Below, in pieces: positions 49,501 to 61,300 of a DNA stretch of 64,000 nt (the stretch's first letter is position 1; every line of letters begins with the position of its first letter). Below the pieces are notes generated by a model, which worked only from the letters and a program-made list of their open reading frames with translations, was not told where the DNA came from and did not search any database. The DNA is taken from the NCBI GenBank assembly GCA_965112735.1, contig OZ218951.1:5580001-5644000 (forward strand), given 5' to 3'. The position numbers were made by a program, and so were the translations under genes. The DNA comes from Phaeosaccion multiseriatum (taxonomy: Eukaryota > Ochrophyta, other classes).

Positions 49501-49580
49501 AGCTTTCTCTCTCCCTCTCTCTCCCTTTGAGCTGTTAGGAGCTTTCTCTCTCCCTCTCTCGAGCGTTTTCTCTCCCTCTC
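46541..49580. repeat. 3-kb minisatellite, about 80 units of gagctgtYaggagcttt plus CT tail
   Basis: The core tttgagctgtcaggagcttt (with a ctgtta variant) alternates with a CTCTCTCC tract of variable length, giving units of about 34-44 bp. Single-base variants (ggcgcttt, gagcttcctc, gctttat) recur in blocks, which suggests local higher-order duplication (for example the stretch after 46660 resembles that after 47700). Open frames on both strands only translate the repeat. Confidence 0.95.
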
Positions 49581-49791
49581 TGCAGCTGAGCTATATATCT
49601 CTCTGTGTGTGTGCTTTATGAGCTCTCTCCCCCCTCTTTCTCTCTCTCGAATTTCTTTCTCACTTAGCAGCGGGAAAACCTTACTCGCTCTCTCAGCCGA
49701 AAGGGGAATGACTTCTCCCTCTCTCTCTCTCTCTGTTGTTGGGGAATGAGCTCTCCCTCTCTCTCTCACACACACACACATACACACACAT

Positions 49792-50870
49792 TCATTCCGC
49801 TGTTGAGAAACCGTACACCTCCACGGGTGCCACCTCAGCAACTTGTCGGATCAGCTCCACGCCAAAGCCGAGGCCCCGAGCTTCACACAGAAATTTGTCC
49901 ACACCATCCGCCGTTCTCCTCTCCACTGATATCAAGACGGTCGTCTCAGGGCGGGCAAGTTTCTGTAGCACCGTGAGCAGATGCTTCCAGCTCTGAGTGA
50001 GTGGAGAAGAGGGAGGTACATGCATGTTGAGATGCTACTTGTACGACATGCTGCTTCCACTTGTTCTTCCCCCAAGCAAGGAAGGCCCTTTGTGATGGAG
50101 GTGAGGGCACCACTCGGTGTCTGTCCTCGTCGTCCTCACCTCTCCGTACAGCGGTTCGTACACACAGTCGGCACACAGCACCACGTCCGGTGGGAAAGAT
50201 TCCATCAGGTTGGTGATGTCCGAGGGAGCGGTCCAGTCGAGCTGACGGCCCTGAATGGACGCGTCGTGGGGGAAGTTGGTCTCGATATTACTCTTGAGCA
50301 ACCCAACTAACTCCTCTTGCTCCGTGAGGTGAACTTTCGCGCCCAGCAGGCGAGCTACCATGCCCGGAACACCGCTGATGGCAAAGGAGTCGGGCGGAGA
50401 GGGGGAGGACAGCCAAGTGTTTGAGATTGAGGGGGGGCGAGCGTGGCATTCTTCTTCGGCTTTCCCGCGGAAGAGGGGAGCTCGTCCTCTCTTCTCTCTC
50501 TCTATCTATCTCTCTCTCTCCCTCCCTCTTCCCTCCCTCCCTCTCTCTGACACTCCTTGACTGGCGATACGTACATTCCACAGCCGAGCTCCACTACTTG
50601 CTTGCTCTGTAGTTGCGTCTCCATTGTGTCGGAGAGATAATTGGCTAGCTGCAGTGATGCTTCCCATACACACGTCCCAGCCCAACACGCTCCGCTAAAC
50701 AAGGGCGCGAGTTGCTCCTCGTTCTTCCACGAGAGCCTCAACTGTAAAGACTTGCCTCGGAAAACGACAGCGGTGCGCTGCTCACAGCCCTGCCCCTCCT
50801 CCCCTTCTTCCTCCACAAGCCGCGCCCACTTCGCCCTCATCTCCTCCGAGAAGAGGGTGGAGGAGGCCAT
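49792..50870 (-). CDS. METTL21/FAM86-type protein methyltransferase, 3 exons, 243 residues
   Basis: Exons 50870-50575, 50374-50140, 49992-49792; 732 nt, phases consistent. It is a seven-beta-strand SAM-dependent methyltransferase of the family that methylates lysines in chaperones and translation factors. Visible: pre-motif ACWAGTCVWEASLQLANYL, SAM-binding motif I VVELGCGIGVPG (created exactly by the exon 1-2 splice), the acidic end of strand 2 (VHLTEQEEL), LDWTAPSD, and the family DxxY signature in DVVLCADCVYEPLYGE followed by SWKHLLTVLQKL. Start at 50870 (MASSTLFSEEM) was chosen because it is the first ATG in frame; an acceptor-like CATTCACAG further upstream (about 50961) leaves open a longer N-terminus. 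Length fits the family. The substrate cannot be deduced. Confidence 0.84.
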
Positions 50871-51159
50871 CCAAATTATGTGACCGACGACTGCGCTTTC
50901 TCGTCCTTGGGAAAACTTTATTGACTTAATAGGAATCTCGTCCTTGGGGCGGCGCACGGAACCTGTGAATGTGTCGACGACGATGAGTACAGTTTTTTCG
51001 CGGGTTGTTGCTTGATTCCCCTCTTTTTCTCATTACACTTGCAACTACTTAAGCCAATGTGCTCATATGCTCCACTACATTCTTCCGGTACTTTTCTCTT
51101 TCCCACAGTGCTAAACTAAACTAAAAAATTGGAAACAGGAGCAGCCTTAAAGGCGCTCT

Positions 51160-53551
51160 CTACCACTTCCCTCCCCAGTAGCCTCCTCCCTTGCCCTTGC
51201 CGGAATCCTTGCCGGAATCCTTGGACTTCTTTCCTCCCTTGGACTTCTTTCCTCCCTTGGACTTCTTTCCGCCCTTGTCCTTCTTTCCTCCCTTGTCCTT
51301 CTTTCCTCCCTTGTCCTTCTTTCCGCCCTTGTCCTTCTTTCCGCCCTTGTCCTTCTTTCCGCCCTTGTCCTTCTTTCCGCCCTTCTTGCCCTTGCCGCTG
51401 TCGCTGCTGCTGCTGTCGCTGTCGCTGCTGTCGCTGCTGTCGCTGCTGTCCTTTCCGAACTTGGTGGGAGGGGAGGGCGCGGTCCACACGGGGGCCGTCT
51501 GCCAGTTCTTGGAGGGCGTGGGGGAGGCCCACTGGTGGACCTTGGGGGGGTCGGCCCAGGAGAACTCGTCGGAGGAGGACGAGTCGCCGGAGGAGGAGGA
51601 GGACGACGAGGACGAGGAGGAGGAGCCCTTGCCAGATTCGGACTTCTTGCCGCCCTTGCTAGAGTCGGACTTCTTGCCGCCCTTGCTAGAGTCGGACTTC
51701 TTGCCGCCCTTACCCTTACCCTTTCCAGAGTCTGTAGCGTCGAGGGGGGAGCGGAGCGTGAGAGATGTGGTTACAGACAGATCACACACACACGGAAGAG
51801 AAGAGGGTTCACACATTGCCATGTCTACAGCAGCTCAAGCACGCACTCAAAACTCCAGCCACACTCTCTCCATCACCAACGACCGCAGCCGACAAGGGTG
51901 GCATCGATCAATTAGAATGCATGTAAATGGGTCATGGGACGAAAGAGAGGACACACCACCCCAGACCCCCTATGGCTCTCAGAACTCTGGACTCACCGCT
52001 GCTGCCCTTTCCGTCCTTTCCGGAGTCAGAGCTGCCCTTTCCGTCCTTTCCGGCGTCAGGGGTGTACTTGGTGTACTGGTGGACCTTGGGGGCGGACCAG
52101 GACCACTCGACGGAGTCAGAGTCGGAGTCAGCGTCGAACTTCTTGCCGCCCTTGCCAGCGTCGAACTTCTTGCCGCCCTTGCCAGAGTCGGAGCCCTTTC
52201 CGCCGTCGAACTTCTTGCCGCCCTTGCCAGAGTCGGAGCCCTTTCCGCCGTCGAACTTCTTGCCGCCCTTGCCAGAGTCGGAGCCCTTTCCGCCGTCGAA
52301 CTTCTTGCCGCCCTTGCCAGAGTCGGAGCCCTTTCCGCCGTCGGACTTCTTGCCCTCCGACTTCTTGCCCTCCGACTTCTTGCCGCCCTTACCCTTGCCC
52401 TTTCCAGAGTCTTTAGCGTCGAGGGGACATGGAAGGGGGAAGAAGAGATGTGGTCACAGACAGATCACACATACGTGTAAGAGAAGAGTGTTCACACATT
52501 GCCATGTCTACAGCACCTCAGTCAAGCACTCAAAACTCCAGCAACACTCTCTCCATCACCAACGACCGCTCAGTCGACGAGGGTGGCATCGATCAAAATG
52601 ACTGACCCCTAGCTCTCAGAACTCTGGACTCACCGCTGTCCTTTCCGCCATCGGACTTCTTGCCCTCGGACTTCTCGCCGCCCTTTCCAGAGTCTGTAGC
52701 GTCGAGGAGACATTGAAGGGGGGAGAGGAGATGTGGTCACAGACAGATCACACACACATGAAAGAGAAGATGGTTCACACATTGCCATGTCTACAGCACC
52801 TCAGTCAAGCATCAAAACTCCAGCAACACTCTTCCATCACCAACGACCGCTCAGTCGACGAGGGTGGCATCGATCAAATTGGAATGGATGTAAAATGGGT
52901 TTTGGGATGAAAGAAAGGACACATCCCCCCTGGCTCTCAGAACTCTGGACTCACCGCCGCTGCCCTTTCCGGAGCTAGAGCCGCCCTTTCCGGAGTCAGA
53001 GCTGTCCTTTCCGGAGCCGCCGGTCTTGGTGTAGACAGGCGCAGGGGCGGGCATGTCGTTCCACAGGCCCCTTCGGGCGGCGGCGCGCTTGTCTTCATGT
53101 TGCGTAGCGTGGTGTGGCGCATTGGCGTGGTGCGGATGGGCGGAGACCAGGGCATGCAAGAGACAGCAGCAGCAGAGCAGCAGCAGCAGCAGGCAGCAGC
53201 AGCAGAGCACAGCGGGCGAGCAGGGTGTGGGTTAGCCGCGTCAACTGTGGGGTGGGGCATTAGCGCTCAAGGGAAGACTACTTCCGTTCCATCCTTTCCA
53301 AGGACAGCAGACATGTGCGCGGGAGGGCGCGCGAGCCAGTGCATCCATCCAAGATGCAGGGCAGACTGCTGAGACAGGCTGGCATGGAGTGAAGAAAGAC
53401 CCATCCCTTTCAAACATCTCGTCTACTCAGAACAACGAGCGGCGCCCTTCCACTCACCCTCCCTCTCCACAACGGAGGCTCCGCCCATGCTGGAGGAGAG
53501 GAGGAGCGCGACGCTCAGCGCCAAAGCGCTCATACGTGAAGAGATGGGCAT
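51160..53551 (-). CDS. secreted Lys/Ser/Gly-rich modular repeat protein, 5 exons, 425 residues
   Basis: Exons 53551-53458, 53092-52955, 52693-52634, 52410-51997, 51731-51160; 1278 nt and every junction is phase 1. The protein starts with a signal peptide (SALALSVALLLSSSMGGAS) and has no membrane anchor. The mature part alternates a tryptophan-bearing motif, WNDMPAPAPVYTK, WSAPKVHQYTKYT, and WADPPKVHQWASPTP, with long repeats of GKGGKKFDGGKGSDS, GGKKSDSSK and KDKGGKK, plus Ser and Asp runs. It contains essentially no Cys. Introns 2-4 are mutually similar, so the gene grew by tandem duplication of intron-exon modules. The Lys/Ser-rich, phosphorylatable composition resembles proteins of extracellular matrices and mineralised walls (silaffin-like); this is compositional analogy only. 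The exon 2 acceptor (ACATGAAG) is the first AG after a 150-nt AG-free stretch. Function unknown. Confidence 0.72.
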
Positions 53552-54674
53552 GGTATGAAGATTAGCCTTCAAAGTTGGCGGAGGGGGGAGGTTTGATTGT
53601 GATAGGCCAGGGCAGGGCGCGCTGAGCCCAGTTGAAGTCGGGCCCTATCAAAAGCCCCCCAGGGCTCTCTCAATTCCCTATTCGGGCAAGTTGGTACAAC
53701 CGGGGCCATTTTACTTAGGTTTGAGGCCTCCTTTTAGGGGCGGCGTTCTCAATAAAAAATATGAGAGGTGCCGAAATATCTCCGTAGTAAGTCAGTGGAT
53801 GCCACTGACAAAAACAAAGATCCACACAAAGCTCGAATCCTCCGACATGTTCTCAGCCCCCAAGAAAAGCGGTTGGCCGAAGGGAGAATTGCGGGCCGCC
53901 AAAGGGTGGTTGAGCTTGCTGCTGGTTGCTGCTCAAAGGCAAAAGAGGAAGACCCCGGCATGGTGCTGATTTCGTAGGAGAGGACCAAAGAGTCGAGAAA
54001 AGAAGAGGACGGCCCGCCCCTCTCAGAGGAGAATGTGTTTGGCTGGCCTGGGTCTCCTTCTTCAACCTGCCTCATGACCTTCAGCCTTCAATGGCAAGCT
54101 CAAGCCCACCATGGGAGAATGGGAGAGGATACGGGAGAGGAGAGAGGGGTTTTCGACCCGGACTCCACGTCGACCATCGGCCGACGACCAGCCAAGCAAG
54201 CAGCCAAGTCTTCCTGCAGGAGGAGTGAGCAGGGGAGCGAGGCGCATGCATCGAAGGGCGGCCGGCGCGTGGCGAGCAGGAGGAGATGAGCACCCACTTT
54301 ACTGGGTGCGTGGCCTAGCTAGCTAGGGCCTTAGCTTCCCGTGCCTGTGGCACTGTGCCTGGCTGCCTGTGGAAGAGATCGGCCTGTGCAAGTGCCAAAG
54401 AAAGACCACAAGTCGGTGCGGGGGGTGGGGGTAGCAGCCAGTGGAGTCTGAAGTCGATTCCGCGGGCCCCTTCTACTGCTGTCGCTCCCCCTCCACCGTC
54501 CTCGGTTGCCGCGCAGACTGTGCCGCACATGGAGGGCAGCGGCATGACTCGCCTCGCCCCGCCGCTGCCAGGCAAGCAAGGGCCGCGCCTGTCCAGCATG
54601 TGCCCGTGGTGATCTGTGCTGGACCAAAGAGGCGGCGCAAGCTTGCACACGCACGCACACACGCACACACGCAC

Positions 54675-54753
<79 letters not shown>

Positions 54754-55545
54754 ACGCTGCTCGGCTTTCCCCGGGGGGCTGCGTCATGATATGGCTGTTA
54801 CAGTTTGTTACAAAAGGGGCTGAGGGCTAAGCACGCTACTGAGGCATTGTGGAGTCTCATCGGTGGTGTACATCTTGGAATCCCTGCTGACAATATCCAA
54901 TATCGTCGACATTTGACAGTTGAGGTTAAGGGTGTGCTGATATGCTTCTAGATGAGAATTCCAATTTCAGCTATTAGCCCATCCCTCAAATCCTGGTCTC
55001 TCGTAGGTCAGTGAATGAACCACAGCAGTCAACGAAGGCTCTGCCGTTTGAAGAGCACCCCCTCCTTCCCGTCTCCTATCCTACCTGTTGCCGCTGTGAA
55101 CGAGCCGTCCTTATCGTACAAGTGTCAACTTCGGAAGCTCACGGCGCCTGTCTTGATCCAATCGGAGCTGTCCTTTCCGTCCAGGGGGGCCAGGGAGTAA
55201 AGAGAGAAGGAAAAAAGAAGAGGGACAAGTAAAGGCGCTTGGAGGAGAGCGAATCCGCTGAGGTAAGCGCGCTGTGTGTGCCGTCTTTCCAGCCGCATGA
55301 CGGGGGGCGTTAGCGGGAGAGACCCGAAAAGGCCTCCAAACTGACCTCTTTTCTTTTTTCGCCCCTCCCAATGCCAACCCTTGCGACATGTCCACCCCTC
55401 CATCAGTACGCCACGAGAGCAGAGAAGAGGAGGAGGACTGAACCCGGGGCATCAAACAAGCCCGCGCATCCGCCTCTCCCCCCCCCAGCCCTCACCTCCG
55501 CCTCCCGCTCCCGCCTGGCGTTGGAGCATCAAAGTTCAAACGCCG
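53552..55545. other. intergenic stretch with (AC)n tract
   Basis: A 92-codon plus-strand frame at 53691-53969 shows no recognisable domain and is not called. A long CA dinucleotide tract spans 54648-54751. An acceptor-like poly-C tract ending CCCCAG at about 55488 may mark an intron end for the following gene. No RNA gene seen. Confidence 0.5.
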
Positions 55546-55860
55546 ATGAGCTCCCCGCCCCCCCCGCCGCCCCAGCAACAGGCAAGGCCCGCGGATCCTG
55601 AGCCGATTCCGCAGCCGAAGCAGATGGAGGTGCAGCAGCCGCCACCGCTGGCACAGCCAGCAAAGCAGAAGGAAGCTCCTCCCCAGCAGCCCAAGCCGCA
55701 GCAGCAACCGCCGCAGCAACAGCCCCAGCAGCCCAAGCTTAAGGAGCCTCAGCAGCAGCTGCCGCAGCCGCCGCAGCAGGCCAAACCGAAGGAAGCTCAG
55801 CAGCAGCCGCCGCAGCAACAAGCTCCGGCCAGGAAGGAGGCTCCGCAGCCGCAGCCGCCC

Positions 55861-55891
<31 letters not shown>

Positions 55892-57141
55892 CCCACCAAT
55901 CAAAGGAGCCTCTTCGGCGGCCGCCGCAACAGCAACCCGTGCAGCCGCTGCAGCCAACTCAGCCCAAGGCGAAGGAGCCCCAGCTACCGCGGCAGACCCA
56001 GCAACCGCAGCAGCCACAGCAGCAGCCGCCGCCGCCACAGCAGCCGCAGCCACAGCCGCAGCCCACACTCCAGCCGCTGCAGGGACTGCATGGCCTGGCA
56101 AAGGACCCTCAGAAGGACGGACAGGGACAGGGACAGGGGCAGGGACTGCAGCCCCCTGCGAAGAAGACGTGCCGCGAGGAAGGGTGTGACAACAAGGCCT
56201 TAAAGGGAGGCGCGTGCTACAGGCACGGGGCCAACCGCAAGGAGTGCAAAGTGGAGGGCTGCACCAATGGCGTGCAGAAGGGCGACGTGTGTAGGAGGCA
56301 CGGCGCCGAGCTCAAGCAGTGCAAGATAGAGGGATGTACCAATGTATCGCAGAAGGGTGGGGTATGTGTGCGTCACGGGGCCGTGAGGAAGCGATGCAAA
56401 GACGTGGATTGCAACAACCGGGCCGTCAAGGGCGGTGTGTGTGTGCGCCATGGAGCCGTGCTGAAGCGCTGCTCTGTCAACCTCTGCGGTAATCAAGCCC
56501 TTAAGGCCGGTGTGTGCTGGTCCCACGGAGCCAAGAACAACACCTCCCAGGGGAACAAGGGCGGCAACGCCTCGCGGGGGGGTGGGCAGGCAGGCGGTAG
56601 TGGCGGTGGCGGGGGTGGCGGCGGCGAAGGTGGAGGAGGAGGAGGAGGAGGAGGAGGAGGAGGAGCGGTGGGGGTCGCGGCGGCGGCGGCGGCGGTAGCA
56701 GCAGCGGGCACGGCAGCAGGCACTGTCGCCCTCACGGGCCTGAGAGGCGAGGCTGTCCGAGCCGCCGCAGCAGGCAGGGGGGGGCGCAACGGGCTGCAAG
56801 GCAAGGGCTCTCAGCTGCAGGCCCGGACCGGAGGGGCGAAGGACGCGCCTCCTGCCGCCGCCGCTAACGGTATCGTCGCACCCGTTAACGGCAACGGCAA
56901 CGGCGCCCCCGGCAAGGGCGCTGCCCCGGGCGGCAATGGCAATGCCAACGGCGGTAACGGTGCCGGAGTGAACCTCTCCAACAGCCTCTCCAACATGAGC
57001 AGCAGGGCTGCGGCGGCGGCGGCTGCTGCTGCCGCGGCTGCGGCGGTGGCCGCGGGCATCTCTGCGTCCAAGGGAGGAAAAGCCACCCCCAGCCCCAGCA
57101 CCGGCCCCAGCAAGAAGAGGCCCCGAGAGTCGCAGGTGTAG
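55546..57141 (+). CDS. protein with five tandem C-x4-C-x9-C-x2-H fingers in a Gln/Pro- and Gly/Ala-rich context
   Basis: A 531-residue frame from the ATG at 55546; an in-frame ATG at 55381 would add 55 residues, but a poly-C tract ending in CAG at 55488 suggests that part may be intronic. Residues about 1-205 are almost only Gln, Pro, Lys and Glu. From residue 209 five repeats of exactly 25 residues follow (CREEGC...CYRHGA, CKVEGC...CRRHGA, CKIEGC...CVRHGA, CKDVDC...CVRHGA, CSVNLC...CWSHGA), at 56170-56544. The Cys/His spacing would bind zinc. Similar short fingers occur in stramenopile proteins often auto-labelled 'WRKY19-like', but no WRKY domain is present. The remainder is Gly/Ala-rich and ends in a basic KKRPRESQV. 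A nuclear, nucleic-acid-binding role is inferred. Confidence 0.72.
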
Positions 57142-57231
57142 GGCATGGATGGCAGCGGATGGCAGCGGATGGCAGCGGAGGCACTGGCACTGGCAGGCAA
57201 CAATGGAAGGCGAGGGAGAAAGACACAAACG

Positions 57232-57262
<31 letters not shown>

Positions 57263-58327
57263 GAGAAGTCTAGACGAGACAACGCCAAAGGGTAAGAGGC
57301 GAGAAGGCGAGACGAAAGCAAAGCCGTCAACACGGCTAGGGAGAGAGAGAGGGGTTGGGAAAAGGAGGTTCGGGCCGTGAAGTGAATGATGTCATGTCCG
57401 TCAGCACAGAGCGAGGCAGGGCAGCAGCAGTCGTATAGGCACACAGCAGGAAGCCAACGGGGGGGGTAGTTACCAAAGGAGAGGGTCTCCGAGCGGAGAC
57501 GGGGCACAGCACAGCACAGCAGTGAGAGAGGCCAAAGGCGCAGGCACGAGGGAGAGAAGAGAGCAGCGAGGGCCGGCAGGGGGCAAGTCACACCGTGACG
57601 TCATGGGGTAGGGGGGGGCAGGGGGGGCAGGGGGGTGAGGATTGGGTTGGGGGGCTGGGGGGAAGGTGGGGTCTTTGTTGCGCAACATCGAGAGCGTGTT
57701 GGAGAGGGGATGGGAAAGACCCCTCGAGCTTTCCTTTCCATGAGGATAGGGGAGTGGAGTTCATTCTATGAAGGTGGGGGTATGGAGCAAAGCTAGCATA
57801 GCAAGCTTTCCTTTCTGTGAAGGTGGGGGAACGGAGCAAGGGAGTCACACAGACTTCACTACTTGCGCCTGGCGTCAGAGGCCGAGCAGGGAGGGAGGAG
57901 GGGGGGGACTGGGGCAAGTGTAGCGTGTTAGGGGTTAGTTACGTTACTTCACACGTAAGTATCGTTAAAGGGAGAGGGGGGTTGTGGGGCTGTATCACCA
58001 ACCCGTGATATGGGCCGTGAGGGGGGGCTGTATTACCAACTCGTGAGGGCCGTGAGGGGGGGTTGTATTGCCAACCCGTGATATGGGCCGTGAGGGGGGG
58101 CTGTATTCCCAACCCGTGAGGGCCGTGAGGGGGGGTTGCTTCCCGCAACAGCCGTGCAACATGAGCTCTGCTCTGTTGCCAATTAAATACCACAAGCTCT
58201 TAATGTACTCGAAGAATTCCATACATAGGAGAGAGATCGACACCCAAGCATCCATCAGTCCATCAGTCCATCAGTTTACCCTCGCCCCTTGTGAGCCCAT
58301 CGCCAAGCCAAAGGGCTTTGTCACTCG
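57142..58327. other. convergent intergenic region with small tandem repeats
   Basis: It begins with three copies of ggatggcagc (57147-57178), then AG and G-rich tracts. At 57985-58140 a unit of about 30 bp, ctgtattaccaacccgtgag with a ggccgtgaggggggg tail, occurs about four times. It separates the finger-protein gene from the phospholipase terminal exon. No gene seen. Confidence 0.7.
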
Positions 58328-61300
58328 TCACTTGTCGGTAAACGACACTGACCTCTTGGTGCGGGGTTTGTTGGGTCTGCGGCAGAAGGCCCAAAGAGGG
58401 GCAGCAAGAGAGAGGGGGAGAGGGGGTTAGCACTGGCCAAAGTGAGGGCCCCACGGCCTTATACCCTGCACTGCTGGACGCCAGGCACTATCTGACCCTG
58501 ACCGTGACCCTACCCCTGACCATGACCGTTCCCACTTCTCCTTCCCCTCCTCCCCCTCCTCCTCCCTCCTCCCCCTCCTACCCCACTTGCCCCTCCTTGC
58601 CCCCCTCCTCCTCTAACTGTATCACCAACTGCTGTACCTGAGGATGCCGTCCTTGATGAGAGCCTCCTTGACTCTTCGCACCTCAGGAACAGCGTATTGG
58701 TATCCGATGGATACGATCTCCGCATGCTGGGTGGAGGCGCATGGGTAGAGGGGGAGGGTGGATGGTTGGGATGCAGGCATATGGGGAGGGGAATATGGAT
58801 GATGGATGGTAGGATGGAGTTCGATGCGAGTTTCAACCACGCACGCACGCACGCACCCACCCAGCCAGCCAGCGTCTGTCCTGACAACCAGCCATCCATC
58901 TACCATCTGTCCTGATACCCACTACACCCACCCACCGCCATCTGTGACTCACCTTGTGGAAATCCAGCACTCCGAAGGCGGTGACAGGGGGGCGCAGGTA
59001 CCAATCGCAGTAACGGTTCTTGGCCTCCTCCAGCTGCTTCACGCTGAGCATAGATGGCAGTGGATGGGGAGGAGGAACAGGTGGGGGCGAGGGCGGTTCA
59101 GGGGTCAGGGGTCAGGGGTCAGGCTGCCTGCCCATATGCCTGCCCATATGCCTACCCATACATACGCCTGCCCGCCTCCCCCCTCCTTCTGCCTGCCCAT
59201 ATGCCTGCTCCGTTTGTCTGTCCATATGCCCCCACCTGGAGATGTAAGCGAGCTGCTCGCTGATGTCAGCCATGCTGGGGATGTGAAGCACTTTGGGCAC
59301 CTTGCTCCAGCGCCGCGGCCACCACTTGCGGAACAGGTGGAATCCGGAGAGGTCGTCGCCATAGTTGTGTCCTCCAAACGTCCATTCGGCCCCCACGTCC
59401 ACCGCCAGGATGCGCCCTGTGGCACCGGAGGGTACGCACGTAAGCGCAACACGTAAGCGTAACACGCAAGGGTCACGTAAGGGTCACGTAAGGGTCATGT
59501 CCCCACCACACACCACACACCACACACCATCACCGCAACCAACACCACCACCAATACGACCACCACCACCACCACCACCACCACACCACCACCAGTTGGC
59601 GATACACCATCACCATAACACACCCACCTGCTCCCATGAGATTTCTTGCGGTGTCTGCGGGCAAGTTGTTGACATACCCCCCGTCCATGAGGTAGTGGGT
59701 GACGCCTGTCTCGGGGTCCTGCTCGCACAGCGGTGGTAAATAGCCCGCCAGCGACATGCTGAGAGAGGTGAGGAGGGGGGGGAGGGGAGGGGATGGCAAT
59801 GGATGCGTAGGTGGGTAGGTGGGTGGGTGGGTGGGTAAGTAGGTAGGAGGAGGAATCTAAGAGGGGGAATCAGAAAAGCACAGGGATGCCACACATATAC
59901 TCGCACAGAGGGAGAGAGAGAGGCGAGAAAAGGGTTGCCTCCCCAGTTCCGCTCAAATGCTCAGACCTTTGAGGGTGCCACATACTGCCACTCCAATGTC
60001 TGGAGGCCGTAAGGTTGCCATCCCTCCATCCATCTGCTACCATCCTCACTCACCTGGCCCTTACGTAACGCCAAATGGTGCCGTTTTGATGCACGGCCTC
60101 TCTGGAGAGGGTGAGGTCGGTGGTGATGCAAGCGTAGGTGGTCCAGCAGTCTTCGATCTGGGCAGAGGAGAACACGCGGCTCATCTGTGGAGGGTAGGAG
60201 GGGAGGGGAGGAGGCAGAGCGAGGTAGGGAGGTAGGCAGAAGGGGAGAGGCAGAACAGGGCATACAGGTAGAGTAAGTAGAGACGTGGATGGTCGTCCTG
60301 TCACTATGGGTACCTCTTTCTCTCTCTCTCTCTCTCTCTTTATCTTCCCCACCTCATGATTGAAGCCGATGCCTGAGAAGTACGACGTCACCGGCAGCTG
60401 TAGAGGGGGGGGTAGGGTTCGTTCAGTGACTTAGTATGGATGGCAGCATACAGCAGACAGAGAAGCACACTGGCCCTTCCCAAGGGGGCGGCACAAGCGG
60501 CGCGGAGCTCTCAGCAAGGCCTCGACACGTGTCGACACGTGCTCCCTCCATCAAGGGAAGTCAAGTGAAATACAGTGAAGCGGAATTTGCCACAATGGAC
60601 CACCCAACCAACCAAGCCAACCAACAAACCACACACCCAACCACACACCCAACCACCCACCCACCCACCCACCCAACCAACCAACCAACCCATCCCCCCC
60701 CCCTCCCATACCGTTATATCCCGGAGGTAGTTCCACACGGAACCCATGCGTTGTGCGAAGCGATGCGCCTCTGGGATCATCGCCAAATGTGACCCAAACC
60801 TGGAATACAACGCGCCAATGAAGGCCCCTTGACTGGTGCCCACCACTAAGTCAACAGGTACCCCCTGCTCCTCGAGGGCTCGTATGACTCCAAGATGGGC
60901 CATGCCTCTGCTTCCCCCCCCTCCGAGTACGATTCCGATGCCTCTTCCGGTGATGACGCGGGCAAGGCGGAGGAAGTCCGACCTGGAGAGGCGAGGACAG
61001 CAGTGGATAGAGGTGGATGGCAGTGGATGCCAGTGGATGGCAGTGGATGGGGGGGAGGGGATTGGGGGGGAGAGAGAGTGGGTGAGTGAGTCAGTGAACA
61101 AACAAAAGGAAGGGAACCATGGTGGGGAAGGGAGGGAAGGGGGAGGGGAGGGGAGACTAAGCCGGCAGAAAGGAGGGGGAGGGACAGGGAGGGCGCAGTG
61201 TCAGGGGGTAAGGGGTGAGAGGAAGGCAGGAAGTGGGGCCGAGGGGGGTGAGGCGCGCCCTCCCCACCCAACCAACCACCCGACCAACCTACTAATCAAT

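Noticed and set aside
46541-49580. Possible CRISPR array because of regularly spaced repeats
   Set aside because: The spacers are CT simple sequence, not unique; unit length varies and the context is eukaryotic.
49200-49841. Glu/Arg/Lys-rich frame of 213 codons on the minus strand
   Set aside because: It is the minisatellite read on the reverse strand; there is no domain and it is interrupted where the repeat phase changes.
53691-53969. 92-codon frame as a gene
   Set aside because: No recognisable domain, no splice or promoter support, and ordinary length for a chance frame at this base composition.
60065-60184. Phospholipase donor at 60064 (GTAAGG)
   Set aside because: Using the donor at 60053 instead gives [16 protein letters not shown], which matches the family and keeps the frame; the earlier donor breaks it.
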